A stretch of 64,000 nucleotides of DNA, taken from the NCBI RefSeq assembly GCF_000612665.1, contig NZ_HG942052.1, forward strand, positions 1 to 64,000, given 5' to 3'. The notes under the pieces were generated by a model that did no database searches, was not told where the DNA came from, and saw nothing but the letters and a program-made list of their open reading frames with translations. Both the position numbers and the translations under genes were made by a program. The DNA comes from Neobacillus dielmonensis (lineage in GTDB: Bacteria > Bacillota > Bacilli > Bacillales > Cytobacillaceae). Shown piece after piece: positions 1-9,433 of this stretch (the stretch's first letter is position 1; each line of letters begins with the position of its first letter).

Positions 1-98
1 GGGCTGGGGAGACCCCGCAGGCGCTAAAGCGCCGAGGAGGCTCCCCGGCACGCCCGCGGAAAGCGAAGCACCTGGAGCGGAAATCAATAGGCCCCATT
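1..98 (-). repeat. GC-rich core of an interspersed repeat (edge copy)
   Basis: Very GC-rich stretch in an AT-rich intergenic setting. On the minus strand it begins TTGATTTCCGCTCCAGG (87 down to 71) and continues through a GTGCCGGGGAGC-type block. The same arrangement, TTGATTTCCACTCCAG then GTGCCGGGGAGC, occurs inside the repeat at 10244-10396. It also contains a small palindrome around GGCGCTAAAGCGCC. The copy runs into the window edge, so its full extent is unknown. Confidence 0.6.
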
Positions 99-184
99 GC
101 AGGCGATAATCAATTCTAAAAATCATATTTTAATTCAAGTAAAATGAAAAATTGCCGAGAAAAATAACCTTTCTCGACAATCTG

Positions 185-211
185 AAAACCTGCCGATTGG
201 CAGGTTTTTTT
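185..211 (+). terminator. Intrinsic terminator
   Basis: AACCTGCC / GGCAGGTT stem with a short loop followed by seven T. It lies upstream of the first gene, so it probably ends a transcript entering from outside the window. Confidence 0.6.
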
Positions 212-273
212 CTTTTATAACGGATGATTTATCAAAAAGTTGCCATAATAGTATGCTATAGGGAGGGATATTC

Positions 274-486
274 TTGGAAACAATTGTTGGAGTGCATCGA
301 AATCATTATGGAGATATTATAAGCTTTGTGACATCAGAAGGCAGGGTAATTTCTTACCAGAAAGCTATAGTTGAGACCGAATCTGGTTTACTTGACGGAG
401 TCCTTAAACAAGATGATGTGGACGGGCATATCATGCTAACTCCTAGCCATGATGGGAATTTTGACCATTACCCGACCTTATTTTAA
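274..486 (+). CDS. DUF3892-type small protein
   Basis: Small 70-residue protein of unknown function, resembling the DUF3892 family by pattern: an N-terminal I-x-G-V segment, a strand ending in EGRVISYQKAI, then a short acidic C-terminal part. The start is TTG, chosen because a GGGAGGG ribosome-binding site sits 7 bases upstream and no ATG lies nearby. No signal peptide, membrane segment or cysteine is present. It stands alone on the plus strand and shares a bidirectional terminator with mntR. Family assignment is from recall of the pattern; no specific role can be given. Confidence 0.75.
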   Translation: METIVGVHRNHYGDIISFVTSEGRVISYQKAIVETESGLLDGVLKQDDVDGHIMLTPSHDGNFDHYPTLF

Positions 487-519
487 AAGGCTGACTCTCA
501 AAAGAGCCAGCCTTTTTTG
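486..519. terminator. Bidirectional terminator
   Basis: AAAAGGCTGACTCT / AGAGCCAGCCTTTT hairpin with A-run and T-run on either side. It serves the DUF3892-type gene on plus and mntR on minus. Confidence 0.8.
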
Positions 520-522
520 AAT

Positions 523-945
523 TTATTCACTTTCATTTTGTTTTTGGATCTCTCTCAGTGAATCCAATCGTGAGGGATCTTCCTCGAAATATTGAACTAA
601 ATCTCCGATACGGTCAATTGAATCCCAGCTGAGATGATGTTCGATTCCTTCCACATCATGATAAATATTTTCGTCTTTAACCCCGATAATTTTTAAAAAT
701 TGTTCTAACAATTCATGCCTGAATACAAGACGTTTGCCAATCTTTTTCCCTTTGACGGTTAACACGAGTCCACGATATTTTTCATATACCAAGTATTCAT
801 CTTTATCAAGTTTTTGTACCATCTTCGTAACTGAGGAGGGATGTACGGATAACGCCTCCGCAATGTCGGAGACCCGGGCGTATCCTTTTTCTTCAATCAA
901 AATATAAATTTGTTCAATATAATCTTCCATACTAGGTGTCGGCAT
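523..945 (-). CDS. mntR: Manganese-responsive transcriptional regulator MntR
   Basis: DtxR-family regulator that represses manganese uptake genes when Mn(II) is sufficient. The 140-residue protein has an N-terminal winged helix (about 1-70) and a C-terminal dimerisation and metal-binding part. The known Mn ligands are all present: D8, E11, H77, E99, E102 and H103. The sequence closely follows B. subtilis MntR. An upstream in-frame extension exists, but the start at 945 gives the family N-terminus MPTPSMEDY and has a TTTGGAGGGT ribosome-binding site. No mntH or mntABC transporter gene is in the window, so its targets lie elsewhere. Confidence 0.95.
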   Translation of the reverse strand: MPTPSMEDYIEQIYILIEEKGYARVSDIAEALSVHPSSVTKMVQKLDKDEYLVYEKYRGLVLTVKGKKIGKRLVFRHELLEQFLKIIGVKDENIYHDVEGIEHHLSWDSIDRIGDLVQYFEEDPSRLDSLREIQKQNESE

Positions 946-1019
946 CCCATACCCTCCAAAAAACAGAATCATTAAAAGTTTACTATAGAAAAATAAGAGT
1001 GACAAGGCAGTTTATCACT

Positions 1020-3194
1020 TTATCGATGAACCACTTTTGAATTTTCAAATAAAAATTTTACTTTATTATCCTTCTCATCGAGCGTGAGACTAGCATTGAA
1101 GCTGCGTTCCTTATTCACAAATCCTTCGATTAGATCTGTTTTTCCCTCGGAGAGAAGCAATTTAATATTCTTTTGCGTAATTGTTTTTCCTAGGATCTTT
1201 TTAGAAATGGTAAAATCACAATGGTTTTTTTGATAATTTGAACAGCCATAAAAATTCCCTTTATCAACAACAAAACCATCACACTTCTTGCATGAACCCA
1301 GCTTGGTAGGGGTACGTTTGTTAAATTTTCGTTTACCAGGAGAAAAGCTATTTGTCACTTCATCAGAGAAACTCCAGCTATCTGCATGATTCACAGCAGC
1401 CGAAATCAAATGCTGGACCATTTTTTTTGTTTGCTCCATAAACTGAGCCGGGGATGCACTTCCTTCTGAAATCTGCTGCAGCTTTTGTTCCCACTTAGCT
1501 GTCATTTCAGGAGAGGCAAGTAGTTCACTCCCGATGGCGCCAATTAATATCTTTGCTTTTGCAGTCGCATAGACGAGATTTTTTTTCACCTCGATATAAG
1601 CACGGTCTTTCAACATTGTAATGATTCCTGCACGTGTAGCCTCTGTCCCTAGGCCTTCCGTCTTGGATAATATTTTTTCGAGTTCTTTATCGTCTATATG
1701 CTTCCCCGCTGTTTTCATTAACGTAATCAGTTGTCCCTCTGTATATCGTTTTGGGGGCTGCGTTTGACCTTCTTTTACTTCCGACGAGACCGTTTGTCCT
1801 GCTTCACCCTTTGCTAGGATTGGCAGGCTAGGCTCATCCTCTTGTTCCTTATGTTGGATTACCTTTTTCCATCCTTCAGCGAGCTGGACTTTCCCTTTTG
1901 ATACAAATTGCGCTCTGCCATCTACTAAAGTTTTCACCGTAGTGTATTCAGTAATTGACTTATCATAATGAGCAGCAATTAAGCTCCTTACAATAAGGTC
2001 ATAAATTTTTTGCTCATCCTGATTTAGATTCGCCATCTTTGGAACCTGTTCAGTAGGTATAATGGCATAGTGATCGGTAACTTTCTTTTCATTAACATAC
2101 CGTCGATTTTCAGCAATTGAGGAAACAGGAAGTGGAAAGAATGGCTGATATTCAGTGAAGTGACTGATTTTGGTCAGAATATCCGGAAAGTTCCCGGCTT
2201 CCTCTTTCGTCACATAACGGGAATCAGACCTTGGGTATGATACATATCCCCTCTGATATAGCCCCTGAAGAACATCTAATGTTTTTTTAGGAGAAAATTT
2301 GTATCGTCTGTTTGCCTCCGCTTGCAGGGCTGAAAGGTTAAAAAGAAGTGGCGGCAAAAATTCTTTCCGTTCAGATATTACCTCAGCGACCTCTGCACTC
2401 TTTTCCCGGCAGAAAGCAGCCACCTTTTCAGCCATTTCTCTCTTATTAACTCGGGTTTCTCCATCTAACTGCCATTTTCCGGTATATTTTTTGCCGTTAA
2501 CTAAAAATTGAGCAATCACTTCCCAAAACGGTTCAGACTTAAAATTTTCAATTTCTAGCTCTCGTTTTACAATAAGAGCCAATGTTGGCGTCTGAACTCT
2601 TCCGACTGAGAAAGCATCAGTAAATCCCCGTTTTTGAAGAAGGAGGCTATAAAGCCGCGAAGCATTCATTCCTACTACCCAATCTGCACAAGCACGTGTA
2701 TAGGCTTCAAAATAAAGACTCCTAGTTTCCTGTTCATCTAATAACTTTCGGAATCCTTCCCGTATCGCGTTGGCTGTTAATGACGAAATCCAAAGTCTTT
2801 TCATTGGTTTTCGGCAATTGGTCAATCTTAGGATATTACGGACAATTAATTCTCCCTCACGTCCAGCATCTCCAGCATGAATGATTTCTGTAACTCGCGA
2901 ATCAGAGACTAATTTTTTTATAACCGCAAATTGTTTGGATTTATCTCTTGTTACTTCGTATTCGAAATGTTCAGGGATTATAGGTAAATTATCTAATGAC
3001 CATTTTTTCCAATCCGCTCGGTATTTTTCAGGAGCAATTAGTTGGCAAATATGTCCTATCGCCCAAGTAACGAATGCTCCATTTGGAAAAATTTCATTTG
3101 GAAAAACTTCAATGAATCCATTTTGTCTTTTATGTTTAAAAACTGATGCCAGTGTGGAACCTTGGTCCGGTTTTTCAGCAATAATCAATATCAT
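1020..3194 (-). CDS. topB: DNA topoisomerase III (type IA)
   Basis: Type IA topoisomerase that relaxes and decatenates DNA by single-strand passage. The 724-residue length matches B. subtilis TopB (about 727). The Toprim domain is at the N-terminus (LIIAEKPDQG; later HAGDAGREGE). The catalytic tyrosine lies in the GYVSYPRSDSRYV motif near residue 320. The C-terminus carries a short cysteine-containing segment (CKKCDG...CSNY...HCDF) and a topo C-terminal repeat. The start was set at 3194 because it gives the family N-terminus and has an AAGGGG ribosome-binding site; a longer in-frame ATG at 3272 lacks this support. It stands downstream of the cyd operon, separated by about 130 bases. Confidence 0.93.
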   Translation of the reverse strand: MILIIAEKPDQGSTLASVFKHKRQNGFIEVFPNEIFPNGAFVTWAIGHICQLIAPEKYRADWKKWSLDNLPIIPEHFEYEVTRDKSKQFAVIKKLVSDSRVTEIIHAGDAGREGELIVRNILRLTNCRKPMKRLWISSLTANAIREGFRKLLDEQETRSLYFEAYTRACADWVVGMNASRLYSLLLQKRGFTDAFSVGRVQTPTLALIVKRELEIENFKSEPFWEVIAQFLVNGKKYTGKWQLDGETRVNKREMAEKVAAFCREKSAEVAEVISERKEFLPPLLFNLSALQAEANRRYKFSPKKTLDVLQGLYQRGYVSYPRSDSRYVTKEEAGNFPDILTKISHFTEYQPFFPLPVSSIAENRRYVNEKKVTDHYAIIPTEQVPKMANLNQDEQKIYDLIVRSLIAAHYDKSITEYTTVKTLVDGRAQFVSKGKVQLAEGWKKVIQHKEQEDEPSLPILAKGEAGQTVSSEVKEGQTQPPKRYTEGQLITLMKTAGKHIDDKELEKILSKTEGLGTEATRAGIITMLKDRAYIEVKKNLVYATAKAKILIGAIGSELLASPEMTAKWEQKLQQISEGSASPAQFMEQTKKMVQHLISAAVNHADSWSFSDEVTNSFSPGKRKFNKRTPTKLGSCKKCDGFVVDKGNFYGCSNYQKNHCDFTISKKILGKTITQKNIKLLLSEGKTDLIEGFVNKERSFNASLTLDEKDNKVKFLFENSKVVHR

Positions 3195-3322
3195 ATGAAA
3201 ACCCCTTTTTAAGATGAAACATGCTTTTTCATGAGAAATGGGTATCCCATATTGAAAAACTTTGCTCTTCATTTTACCTATTATTTTAATAGGAAGTAAA
3301 GACCAAAGTTATAGATTTTGAT

Positions 3323-5050
3323 TTAAAAAGGATGATCTAATTGGTAAAGCCGCCGGTATTTTTCCTCTAATTTCATAAGGGATTGATGACTGCCTTCCAA
3401 GGAGAAAACACCGTGGTCAAGCAATAGAATGCGATCCAAATGTTCTACCCCTACAAGATGATGGGTTACCCAGATAATCGTTTTATCCTTTAATGTTTCA
3501 AAAATAGTCTTTAATAGTTTTATTTCCGTAATTGGATCCAGACCCACGGTGGGTTCATCCAACAACACGATCGGTGTATTTTGCAGAAGAACCCGGGCTA
3601 ATGCAATTCTCTGCTGTTCACCTCCTGAGAACCGCTGGCCAGCTTCCTGCATATTCGTTTCATATCCATTAGATAAATGATTAATCATGTCGTCAAGTTG
3701 AACCAATTTGCAAACTTGATAAACTTCCTCATCTGAAGCCTCAGGATTACCTAGTCGGATATTATTCATTAAGGAGGTATTAAACAAATAGGGCTTCTGA
3801 TTTAGGACGCTCATCCATTTCGTCATATCCAGGCTATTCTTAACAACATTTTGTCCTCCCAGCCGGACCGCACCTGCTGTAGGCTGCAAATGCCCTTGAA
3901 TTAGTTTTAGCAGAGTGGACTTTCCGGAACCACTTCTGCCAATTAAGGCGATTTTTTCACCCTGTTTAACCGTAGCAGTGATTCCGTCTAACAAAATTTT
4001 CTCCTGTTGATAACCAAACGTAAGATTCTCCAATTCCAACAGTAGATTATTAGTATTTGGAAGTGGATAGGCTGCCATCTTATTCAATTCATTTGACGGT
4101 CTCTTCCCAATCTTCTCAAGGCGGTCCAATGCATCTTGATATGTAGTGATTTCACTGATTTCCCCTGAAAGCGGTAAGAACGATTCTAACAAAGATAACA
4201 TGGCAAGACTAATAGCAGCAATAAATACTGGTGATGTCTCCCCACTCTCGGACAGACCACCCGCCCATGCAATGGAGGCAACCACACACGTCCCCACCAC
4301 AAGCTGATTAATCATGTCCCTCCAGCTTACAAAATTTTGTTTTTTCGATTCAATTAAATATAAATCTTCCTCTTTTTTTATGTAGTTATTAATAAACTTC
4401 GAATGATTCCCGCTAAAGATCCAATCACTGATTCCGATAATTCCATCTGTAAATTGCTGATAGAGCTGATTCCTCCCCTTTTTAATACTCTCATTGTTTG
4501 TTTTAACATAAACCAAGGATACTGTTGGTCCAACAAAAAGCAAAATTCCGATGAATACAGCGAGTAAGATGGCAAAGGGAATCGAGAATAGTCCAGCACT
4601 AATGATAATGACAGTATAAATGATGAGCGATGCAATAGCGGGGAATAGAGTCCTTAGATAAAAATTCTGCAGCACCTCAATATCGTTAGCTAGCAGTCCC
4701 AAAACATCTCCGGTCCTAAATGCAGAATGAAGTGAGAGGACCTGCGGCTCGACCAAATTATACAATTTTACACGCATGCTCGAAAGAATCCTTAAGATTA
4801 GTGAATGAGAGGATAATCTCTCTACATAGCTAAAAACTGCCCGTCCCATTCCAAATGCTCGAACACCAACGATGGGTACATAGACCATAAGAATCGATTC
4901 AGGTCGGGTTGCTGATTTAGAAATTAAGTAACCGGAGGTAAACATTAACGCCCCTCCCAAAAGAATTGTCAATGCCCCTAAGAAAAGAGAAAGGACGAAC
5001 AGTCGGCGATATTGATTTACATATGGTAAAATCCATTTCTGTTTTTCCAT
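3323..5050 (-). CDS. cydC: Thiol reductant ABC exporter, subunit CydC (B. subtilis CydD)
   Basis: One half of the heterodimeric ABC exporter needed to assemble cytochrome bd; in E. coli CydDC moves glutathione/cysteine and binds haem. The 575-residue protein has six predicted membrane helices (about 15-310), then a nucleotide-binding domain with Walker A GRSGSGKST, signature FSGGEQQR and Walker B IVLLDEP. It is the last gene of cydABDC and starts directly after the previous stop codon (TAA abutting ATG). Naming differs between organisms: B. subtilis calls this second exporter gene cydD, while the E. coli-based family name is CydC. Confidence 0.92.
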   Translation of the reverse strand: MEKQKWILPYVNQYRRLFVLSLFLGALTILLGGALMFTSGYLISKSATRPESILMVYVPIVGVRAFGMGRAVFSYVERLSSHSLILRILSSMRVKLYNLVEPQVLSLHSAFRTGDVLGLLANDIEVLQNFYLRTLFPAIASLIIYTVIIISAGLFSIPFAILLAVFIGILLFVGPTVSLVYVKTNNESIKKGRNQLYQQFTDGIIGISDWIFSGNHSKFINNYIKKEEDLYLIESKKQNFVSWRDMINQLVVGTCVVASIAWAGGLSESGETSPVFIAAISLAMLSLLESFLPLSGEISEITTYQDALDRLEKIGKRPSNELNKMAAYPLPNTNNLLLELENLTFGYQQEKILLDGITATVKQGEKIALIGRSGSGKSTLLKLIQGHLQPTAGAVRLGGQNVVKNSLDMTKWMSVLNQKPYLFNTSLMNNIRLGNPEASDEEVYQVCKLVQLDDMINHLSNGYETNMQEAGQRFSGGEQQRIALARVLLQNTPIVLLDEPTVGLDPITEIKLLKTIFETLKDKTIIWVTHHLVGVEHLDRILLLDHGVFSLEGSHQSLMKLEEKYRRLYQLDHPF

Positions 5051-6766
5051 TTAACATTCTCCTTTTTGGGCACTAATCAGCTGATAATAGGCTGAAGCCT
5101 TATTCATTAACTCACTGTGCGTTCCTGTTTCAACAATCCTGCCATTATCCAAGACAATAATTTCGTCCATATCCAGCATCCAATGCAGCCGGTGTGTAGC
5201 AAAAAACACAAGTTTACTGTCAAATAATCTTAGCATGGTATCCTTCAATTCTACTTCCGTTTCAATATCAAGATGGGCAGTCGGCTCGTCAAGCATTATA
5301 ATCGGTCTTTTTGCTAAAAAAGCACGAGCAATGGCAATTCGCTGTTCCTGCCCCCCGCTTAAAGAACGTCCACCCTCACCAATCAAAGTATCTAGGCCGT
5401 TTGGAAACGATTGGACAAGCTCCATTAAACCGGCATTTTTCACTGCTTCCGACACCTCGTATTCAGTCGCTTCCGGATGATAAAAACAAATATTATTTAA
5501 GATTGTATCGGTGAAAATGTAGGGCTTCTGTGGGATATATGTGATTTGCTTTTGCCAATCTTGTGCAGACAGGGTTGATATTCTTTTCCCGTTTACTTGA
5601 AACTCTCCACAGACAGGTGCAATGAATCCGCTTAACAATTTAATTAACGTTGATTTCCCAGCACCACTCTCCCCAATTATTCCGATCTTTTTAGCACCAG
5701 TTACTTTAAAAGTAATTTCCTTTAAGCCAGCTGTTTGTTGATCTGAAAATTGGACATTGACCCCCTGCAGCGAAAATTCACGGGCTGGGCACCATTCTGG
5801 CACTTCTTCTTTTGCTTGTAGCAATGACTTCTCCATTAGGATTGCTTCCATCTTTTTCCCGGCATTTTTTCCATCAAGGGTTGCATGATAATCTGCACCA
5901 AATTCTCTTAGAGGTAAAAAATACTCCGGAGCTAAAATCAATATTGTTAACGCCTGTGCCAATTGAATCGAACCGTTAATTAACCCTAGACCTAAAAAGA
6001 CTGCTACTGTGGCAATCGATAGCATCGTAAAAAAATCCATGGCAAGCGTTGACAAAAAGGCAATTTTTAACGTTGATATCGTAGCCTGGCGGTAATTTTC
6101 ACTCACTCTCTTGATATTCCTGACATGTTGTTTACTCAACCCTAAATATTTTAGAGTCTCTAATCCTCTTAGTGAATCAATAAAATGATTGGCTAGCATT
6201 TGATAGGAGTGAAACTGCTGGTCAGCTTTATTTTTAGCAGCATAGCCAAGCAGCACCATAAATGCAATAAGTATAGGCATAACTGCAACCAAGATCACTG
6301 CGGAACGGGGATGAAACCAAAAACTATAGATGACGATCCCCATTGGGATAATCAGCATATTGATTGTTTTAATCATAATTAACTCTACATATTTGCGAAA
6401 TTTCAAAATACCATCCATGACCAATGTAACCGTCTGCCCAGTACCTTCCTCTCCTGCATATTGGGGACCGAGCTGAAATAGCTTTTGAACGAGGGATTTA
6501 CGGAGAGCATCACTTATTTGTGCTGCAAAATGATAGGCACTGTTATTTTTGATAACAACAAAAAATTGACGAAACATAAGGGCACATAAATATAAAGCTA
6601 GATTTTTGAAAACAGAGGAAAGCAAATCTCCTCTAAATAAAGAGGAGATTGCTTCTGCTAACGTATAAGCCTGGAGAATGATCAAAGCACTCTGCAAAAC
6701 AGTGATAATTCCTATCTTCCATAAAACTGGTTTAATACCTTTTAAGGTAAATAATGCTCTATCCAT
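5051..6766 (-). CDS. cydD: Thiol reductant ABC exporter, subunit CydD (B. subtilis CydC)
   Basis: Partner half-transporter for cytochrome bd assembly in the cytoplasmic membrane. The 571-residue protein has an N-terminal six-helix transmembrane domain and a C-terminal ATPase with Walker A GESGAGKST, signature SLSGGQEQR and Walker B IIMLDEPTAHLD. The start codon overlaps the cydB stop by one base (TGATG), indicating translational coupling. B. subtilis calls this first exporter gene cydC. Confidence 0.92.
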   Translation of the reverse strand: MDRALFTLKGIKPVLWKIGIITVLQSALIILQAYTLAEAISSLFRGDLLSSVFKNLALYLCALMFRQFFVVIKNNSAYHFAAQISDALRKSLVQKLFQLGPQYAGEEGTGQTVTLVMDGILKFRKYVELIMIKTINMLIIPMGIVIYSFWFHPRSAVILVAVMPILIAFMVLLGYAAKNKADQQFHSYQMLANHFIDSLRGLETLKYLGLSKQHVRNIKRVSENYRQATISTLKIAFLSTLAMDFFTMLSIATVAVFLGLGLINGSIQLAQALTILILAPEYFLPLREFGADYHATLDGKNAGKKMEAILMEKSLLQAKEEVPEWCPAREFSLQGVNVQFSDQQTAGLKEITFKVTGAKKIGIIGESGAGKSTLIKLLSGFIAPVCGEFQVNGKRISTLSAQDWQKQITYIPQKPYIFTDTILNNICFYHPEATEYEVSEAVKNAGLMELVQSFPNGLDTLIGEGGRSLSGGQEQRIAIARAFLAKRPIIMLDEPTAHLDIETEVELKDTMLRLFDSKLVFFATHRLHWMLDMDEIIVLDNGRIVETGTHSELMNKASAYYQLISAQKGEC

Positions 6767-7779
6767 CAGTAAGTTAAATGCTCCTTATCTGTTACCCGTT
6801 TTCGGAATATATAATAGCTCCAAATCGTATAACCGAGAACAAATGGTAAAATGGTAAATGCCACAATGGTCATAACTTTCAGAGAGTACGCTCCACTTGA
6901 TGCATTGTATACGGTTAAATCAAATGCTTTACTAATTGAGCTAATCATTACACGGGGGAATAAACCGACAAAAATGGCCGAAACCGTCAAAGCCAAGCCA
7001 AGGCCCGACATTGTAAACGCCCATCCTTCCCGCTTTGTTGAAATCGCATAGAACCCCGCGCAGTAAACAAGTACGATGAGCACGACAATAATCAGTTCGG
7101 ATATCAATCTGACTTGGAAGATGTCGGTCATGGTCCAAGATAGACCGACAAAAACAACTAGTGAACCCAATACCGCCAAGTTTATTTTTTTTGCCAATTT
7201 GCTGGCACGCATTCTTATATCACCATCAGTTTTTAATGTTAAAAAGTGCAATCCATGCAGCAAGCAGAGGAGGGTAACGGTTAAACCTCCCCATAGTGAA
7301 TAAATATTGATAAAGTCGGTAAATCCTGCTGCCATGTTCATATCTTTTTGAATCGGCATTCCTTTTAGCATACTTGTGAACAAGACACCCAATAAGAATG
7401 GGGGCAATAAACTGCTAACAAATATTACCCAATCCCAGATGTTAGTCCAGCGTGTATTTTCTACTTTTCGACGAAATTCAAACGACACTCCGCGCCCAAT
7501 TAAGCAAAGCAAAACCACAAATAAAGGCAAATAATAACCGCTGAACATAGTAGCATACCAATTTGGAAAGGCAGCGAAGATGGCCCCGCCTCCTGTCAGC
7601 AGCCAAACCTCATTAGCATCCCAAAATGGTCCAATCGTGTTAACCATTACTGTTCTCTCAGCCTGATTCCAGGCTAAAAACCTTGACGACATCCCCACTC
7701 CAAAATCAAAACCTTCAAGGAAGAAGAAGCCGATAAACACTACGGCAATTAAGACAAACCATAATTCGCTCAATTCCAT
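6766..7779 (-). CDS. cydB: Cytochrome d ubiquinol oxidase subunit II
   Basis: Integral membrane subunit II of the high-affinity cytochrome bd quinol oxidase. About 337 residues with eight or nine hydrophobic segments. Family motifs seen are GFFFLEGFDFGVG near the N-terminus, GPFWDANEVWLL, and SLFPRVMVSS-like text (GLFPRVMISS). Length matches B. subtilis CydB (338). The ATG at 7779 is preferred to an in-frame GTG at 7788, because the ribosome-binding site AAGGTAGGTG is better spaced and the N-terminus then aligns with the family. It lies one base downstream of cydA. Confidence 0.94.
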   Translation of the reverse strand: MELSELWFVLIAVVFIGFFFLEGFDFGVGMSSRFLAWNQAERTVMVNTIGPFWDANEVWLLTGGGAIFAAFPNWYATMFSGYYLPLFVVLLCLIGRGVSFEFRRKVENTRWTNIWDWVIFVSSLLPPFLLGVLFTSMLKGMPIQKDMNMAAGFTDFINIYSLWGGLTVTLLCLLHGLHFLTLKTDGDIRMRASKLAKKINLAVLGSLVVFVGLSWTMTDIFQVRLISELIIVVLIVLVYCAGFYAISTKREGWAFTMSGLGLALTVSAIFVGLFPRVMISSISKAFDLTVYNASSGAYSLKVMTIVAFTILPFVLGYTIWSYYIFRKRVTDKEHLTY

Positions 7780-7780
7780 G

Positions 7781-9184
7781 TTAAGCACCTACCTTAAATG
7801 GGTCCGTTGATTGATGTTTACGATCTCCAGACAATTGTTCCGGACCCTTTTTCACTTCACGAACCATCAAGTAAACCATAACGCCTAATAGAATGGTAAA
7901 GACAACAAGGTACAGGATAGTTGAAAATAAAACCATGCCGGCGGGAACATTCGGTGAGACTGCATCAGCAGTTGTCATTAAGCCAAACACTGTCCACGGC
8001 TGACGCCCCACTTCTGTCATCATCCAGCCAAACGTGTTTGCCAAAAACGGAAAAGCTATGGCAGGAACAAAGAATCTTAACAATAGAGTACTGTTCTCCA
8101 GACGGCCTTTTCTAAATAGGTACAAACCGATGATTGGCAGCAAAATCATTAATACACCAAAGCCAATCATTAACCGAAAACTCCAATAGGTGGTTTTGAC
8201 TGGCGGGATATAATTTGTCCCCTCGCCGACAACTGAATCGTATTTGGTCTGATATTCTTGCTGCAAGGTCTCCATCCCTTTTAGACCGCCTTCAAATTTC
8301 GAATAAGATAAAAAGCTTAATGCATAAGGAATATTGATTTCAAATGTATTTTCTTGATTTCTTGAGTCTATAATTGCAAACATTGACCAAGGAGCCGGAT
8401 CTTCTGTATCCTCCCAAATTCCTTCTGCCGCCGCCATTTTCATTGGCTGAGTTTTAACAAGGTACTGGGCTTGGGAGTGTCCGCTGAGCGCAACGCCGAT
8501 ACTTCCAATTAAGCCGAAAATCAATGCCAACTTCATTGACCTTTTATAGAACGCCAAATGGCGCTTTCGTATCAGATTAATCGCACTAATACCAGCCATA
8601 AAGAAGGCACCTGTGCATATCGCTCCTGTTATCACATGCGGGAATTCAACCAGCAATTGGCCATTCGTAATCAAAGCTAGAAAATCATTCATTTCTGCGC
8701 GTCCATTATTAATAGAAAAGCCAACAGGGACCTGCATAAACGAGTTAGCAGTCAGAATCCATATAGCCGACAATGTCGTTCCTAGGGATACGAGCCAAAT
8801 ACAAGCTAAGTGCAGTTTCTTTGATAAACGCTCCCAGCCAAAAATCCAGAGTCCAATAAAGGTAGATTCCATAAAAAATGCAAGTAATGCTTCAATGGCC
8901 AGCGGGGCGCCAAATACATCACCCACAAATCTGGAATAATCCGACCAATTCATCCCGAACTGAAATTCTTGAATGATACCTGTTACTACGCCTACCGCAA
9001 AATTAATCAAAAATAAGTGTCCCCAAAACTTTGCCATCTTCTTGTAAAGTTTTTCTTTTTTTACAACGTACAGTGTTTCCATGACTGCAACCATAAGAAC
9101 AAGTCCGATTGATAAAGGAACAAAGAAGAAATGAAAAATGGTAGTTGCAGCAAATTGGACTCTTGCCAATAAAACCGGATCCAC
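7781..9184 (-). CDS. cydA: Cytochrome d ubiquinol oxidase subunit I
   Basis: Catalytic haem-bearing subunit of cytochrome bd oxidase, which reduces oxygen to water with menaquinol at low oxygen. With the GTG start at 9184 the protein has 467 residues. H18 (in TTIFHFFF) is the expected haem b595 ligand, and GRQPW in the C-terminal third is the usual family signature. The GTG start is chosen because GGGAGGG lies 6 bases upstream and the protein begins (M)DPVLLARVQF as in the family. The Q-loop appears short, as in Gram-positive homologues. First gene of cydABDC; upstream sequence holds Fnr-like and Rex-like sites. Confidence 0.95.
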   Translation of the reverse strand: MDPVLLARVQFAATTIFHFFFVPLSIGLVLMVAVMETLYVVKKEKLYKKMAKFWGHLFLINFAVGVVTGIIQEFQFGMNWSDYSRFVGDVFGAPLAIEALLAFFMESTFIGLWIFGWERLSKKLHLACIWLVSLGTTLSAIWILTANSFMQVPVGFSINNGRAEMNDFLALITNGQLLVEFPHVITGAICTGAFFMAGISAINLIRKRHLAFYKRSMKLALIFGLIGSIGVALSGHSQAQYLVKTQPMKMAAAEGIWEDTEDPAPWSMFAIIDSRNQENTFEINIPYALSFLSYSKFEGGLKGMETLQQEYQTKYDSVVGEGTNYIPPVKTTYWSFRLMIGFGVLMILLPIIGLYLFRKGRLENSTLLLRFFVPAIAFPFLANTFGWMMTEVGRQPWTVFGLMTTADAVSPNVPAGMVLFSTILYLVVFTILLGVMVYLMVREVKKGPEQLSGDRKHQSTDPFKVGA

Positions 9185-9230
9185 TATAAGCCCTCCCTTT
9201 TTTAATATTATTATGATGTTCATGTTAGTT

Positions 9231-9249
9231 TGCTCACCATTTCACAAAT
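9231..9249 (-). promoter_or_regulatory. Possible Rex half-operator upstream of cydA
   Basis: Minus strand reads TTTGTGAAATGGTGAGC. The left part TTGTGAAAT matches the first half of the Rex consensus TTGTGAAATACTTCACAA; the right half is poor. It lies between a TTATAC -10 candidate (9259-9254) and the cydA start, where B. subtilis cyd has Rex sites. Tentative. Confidence 0.3.
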
Positions 9250-9296
9250 AGGCGTATAAAAGAAACAGATGGATGTGACAGTTACTATTCGTGAAT

Positions 9297-9312
9297 TGTG
9301 ATTTTTCTCACT
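9297..9312. promoter_or_regulatory. Fnr-type palindrome upstream of cydA
   Basis: TGTGA-TTTTTC-TCACT fits the Bacillus Fnr pattern TGTGA-N6-TCAC(A/T). It sits about 45 bases upstream of a TTATAC -10 candidate reading toward cydA. Four similar sites occur elsewhere in the window at respiratory or NO genes. Confidence 0.5.
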
Positions 9313-9433
9313 TTTATATTATCAAATTTAACCAATTTTAATGAAGATAATTGTGGCGAATTTGTGACTTATGTATAAATTGTGGAAAGGACTGCCATTA
9401 TTGGACAGTCCCCGTTCTAAAACATATTATTTT

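Noticed and set aside
1-98. Possible terminator or structured RNA at the window start
   Set aside because: The GC-rich hairpins match the core of the interspersed repeat at 10.2 kb, so it is listed as a repeat.
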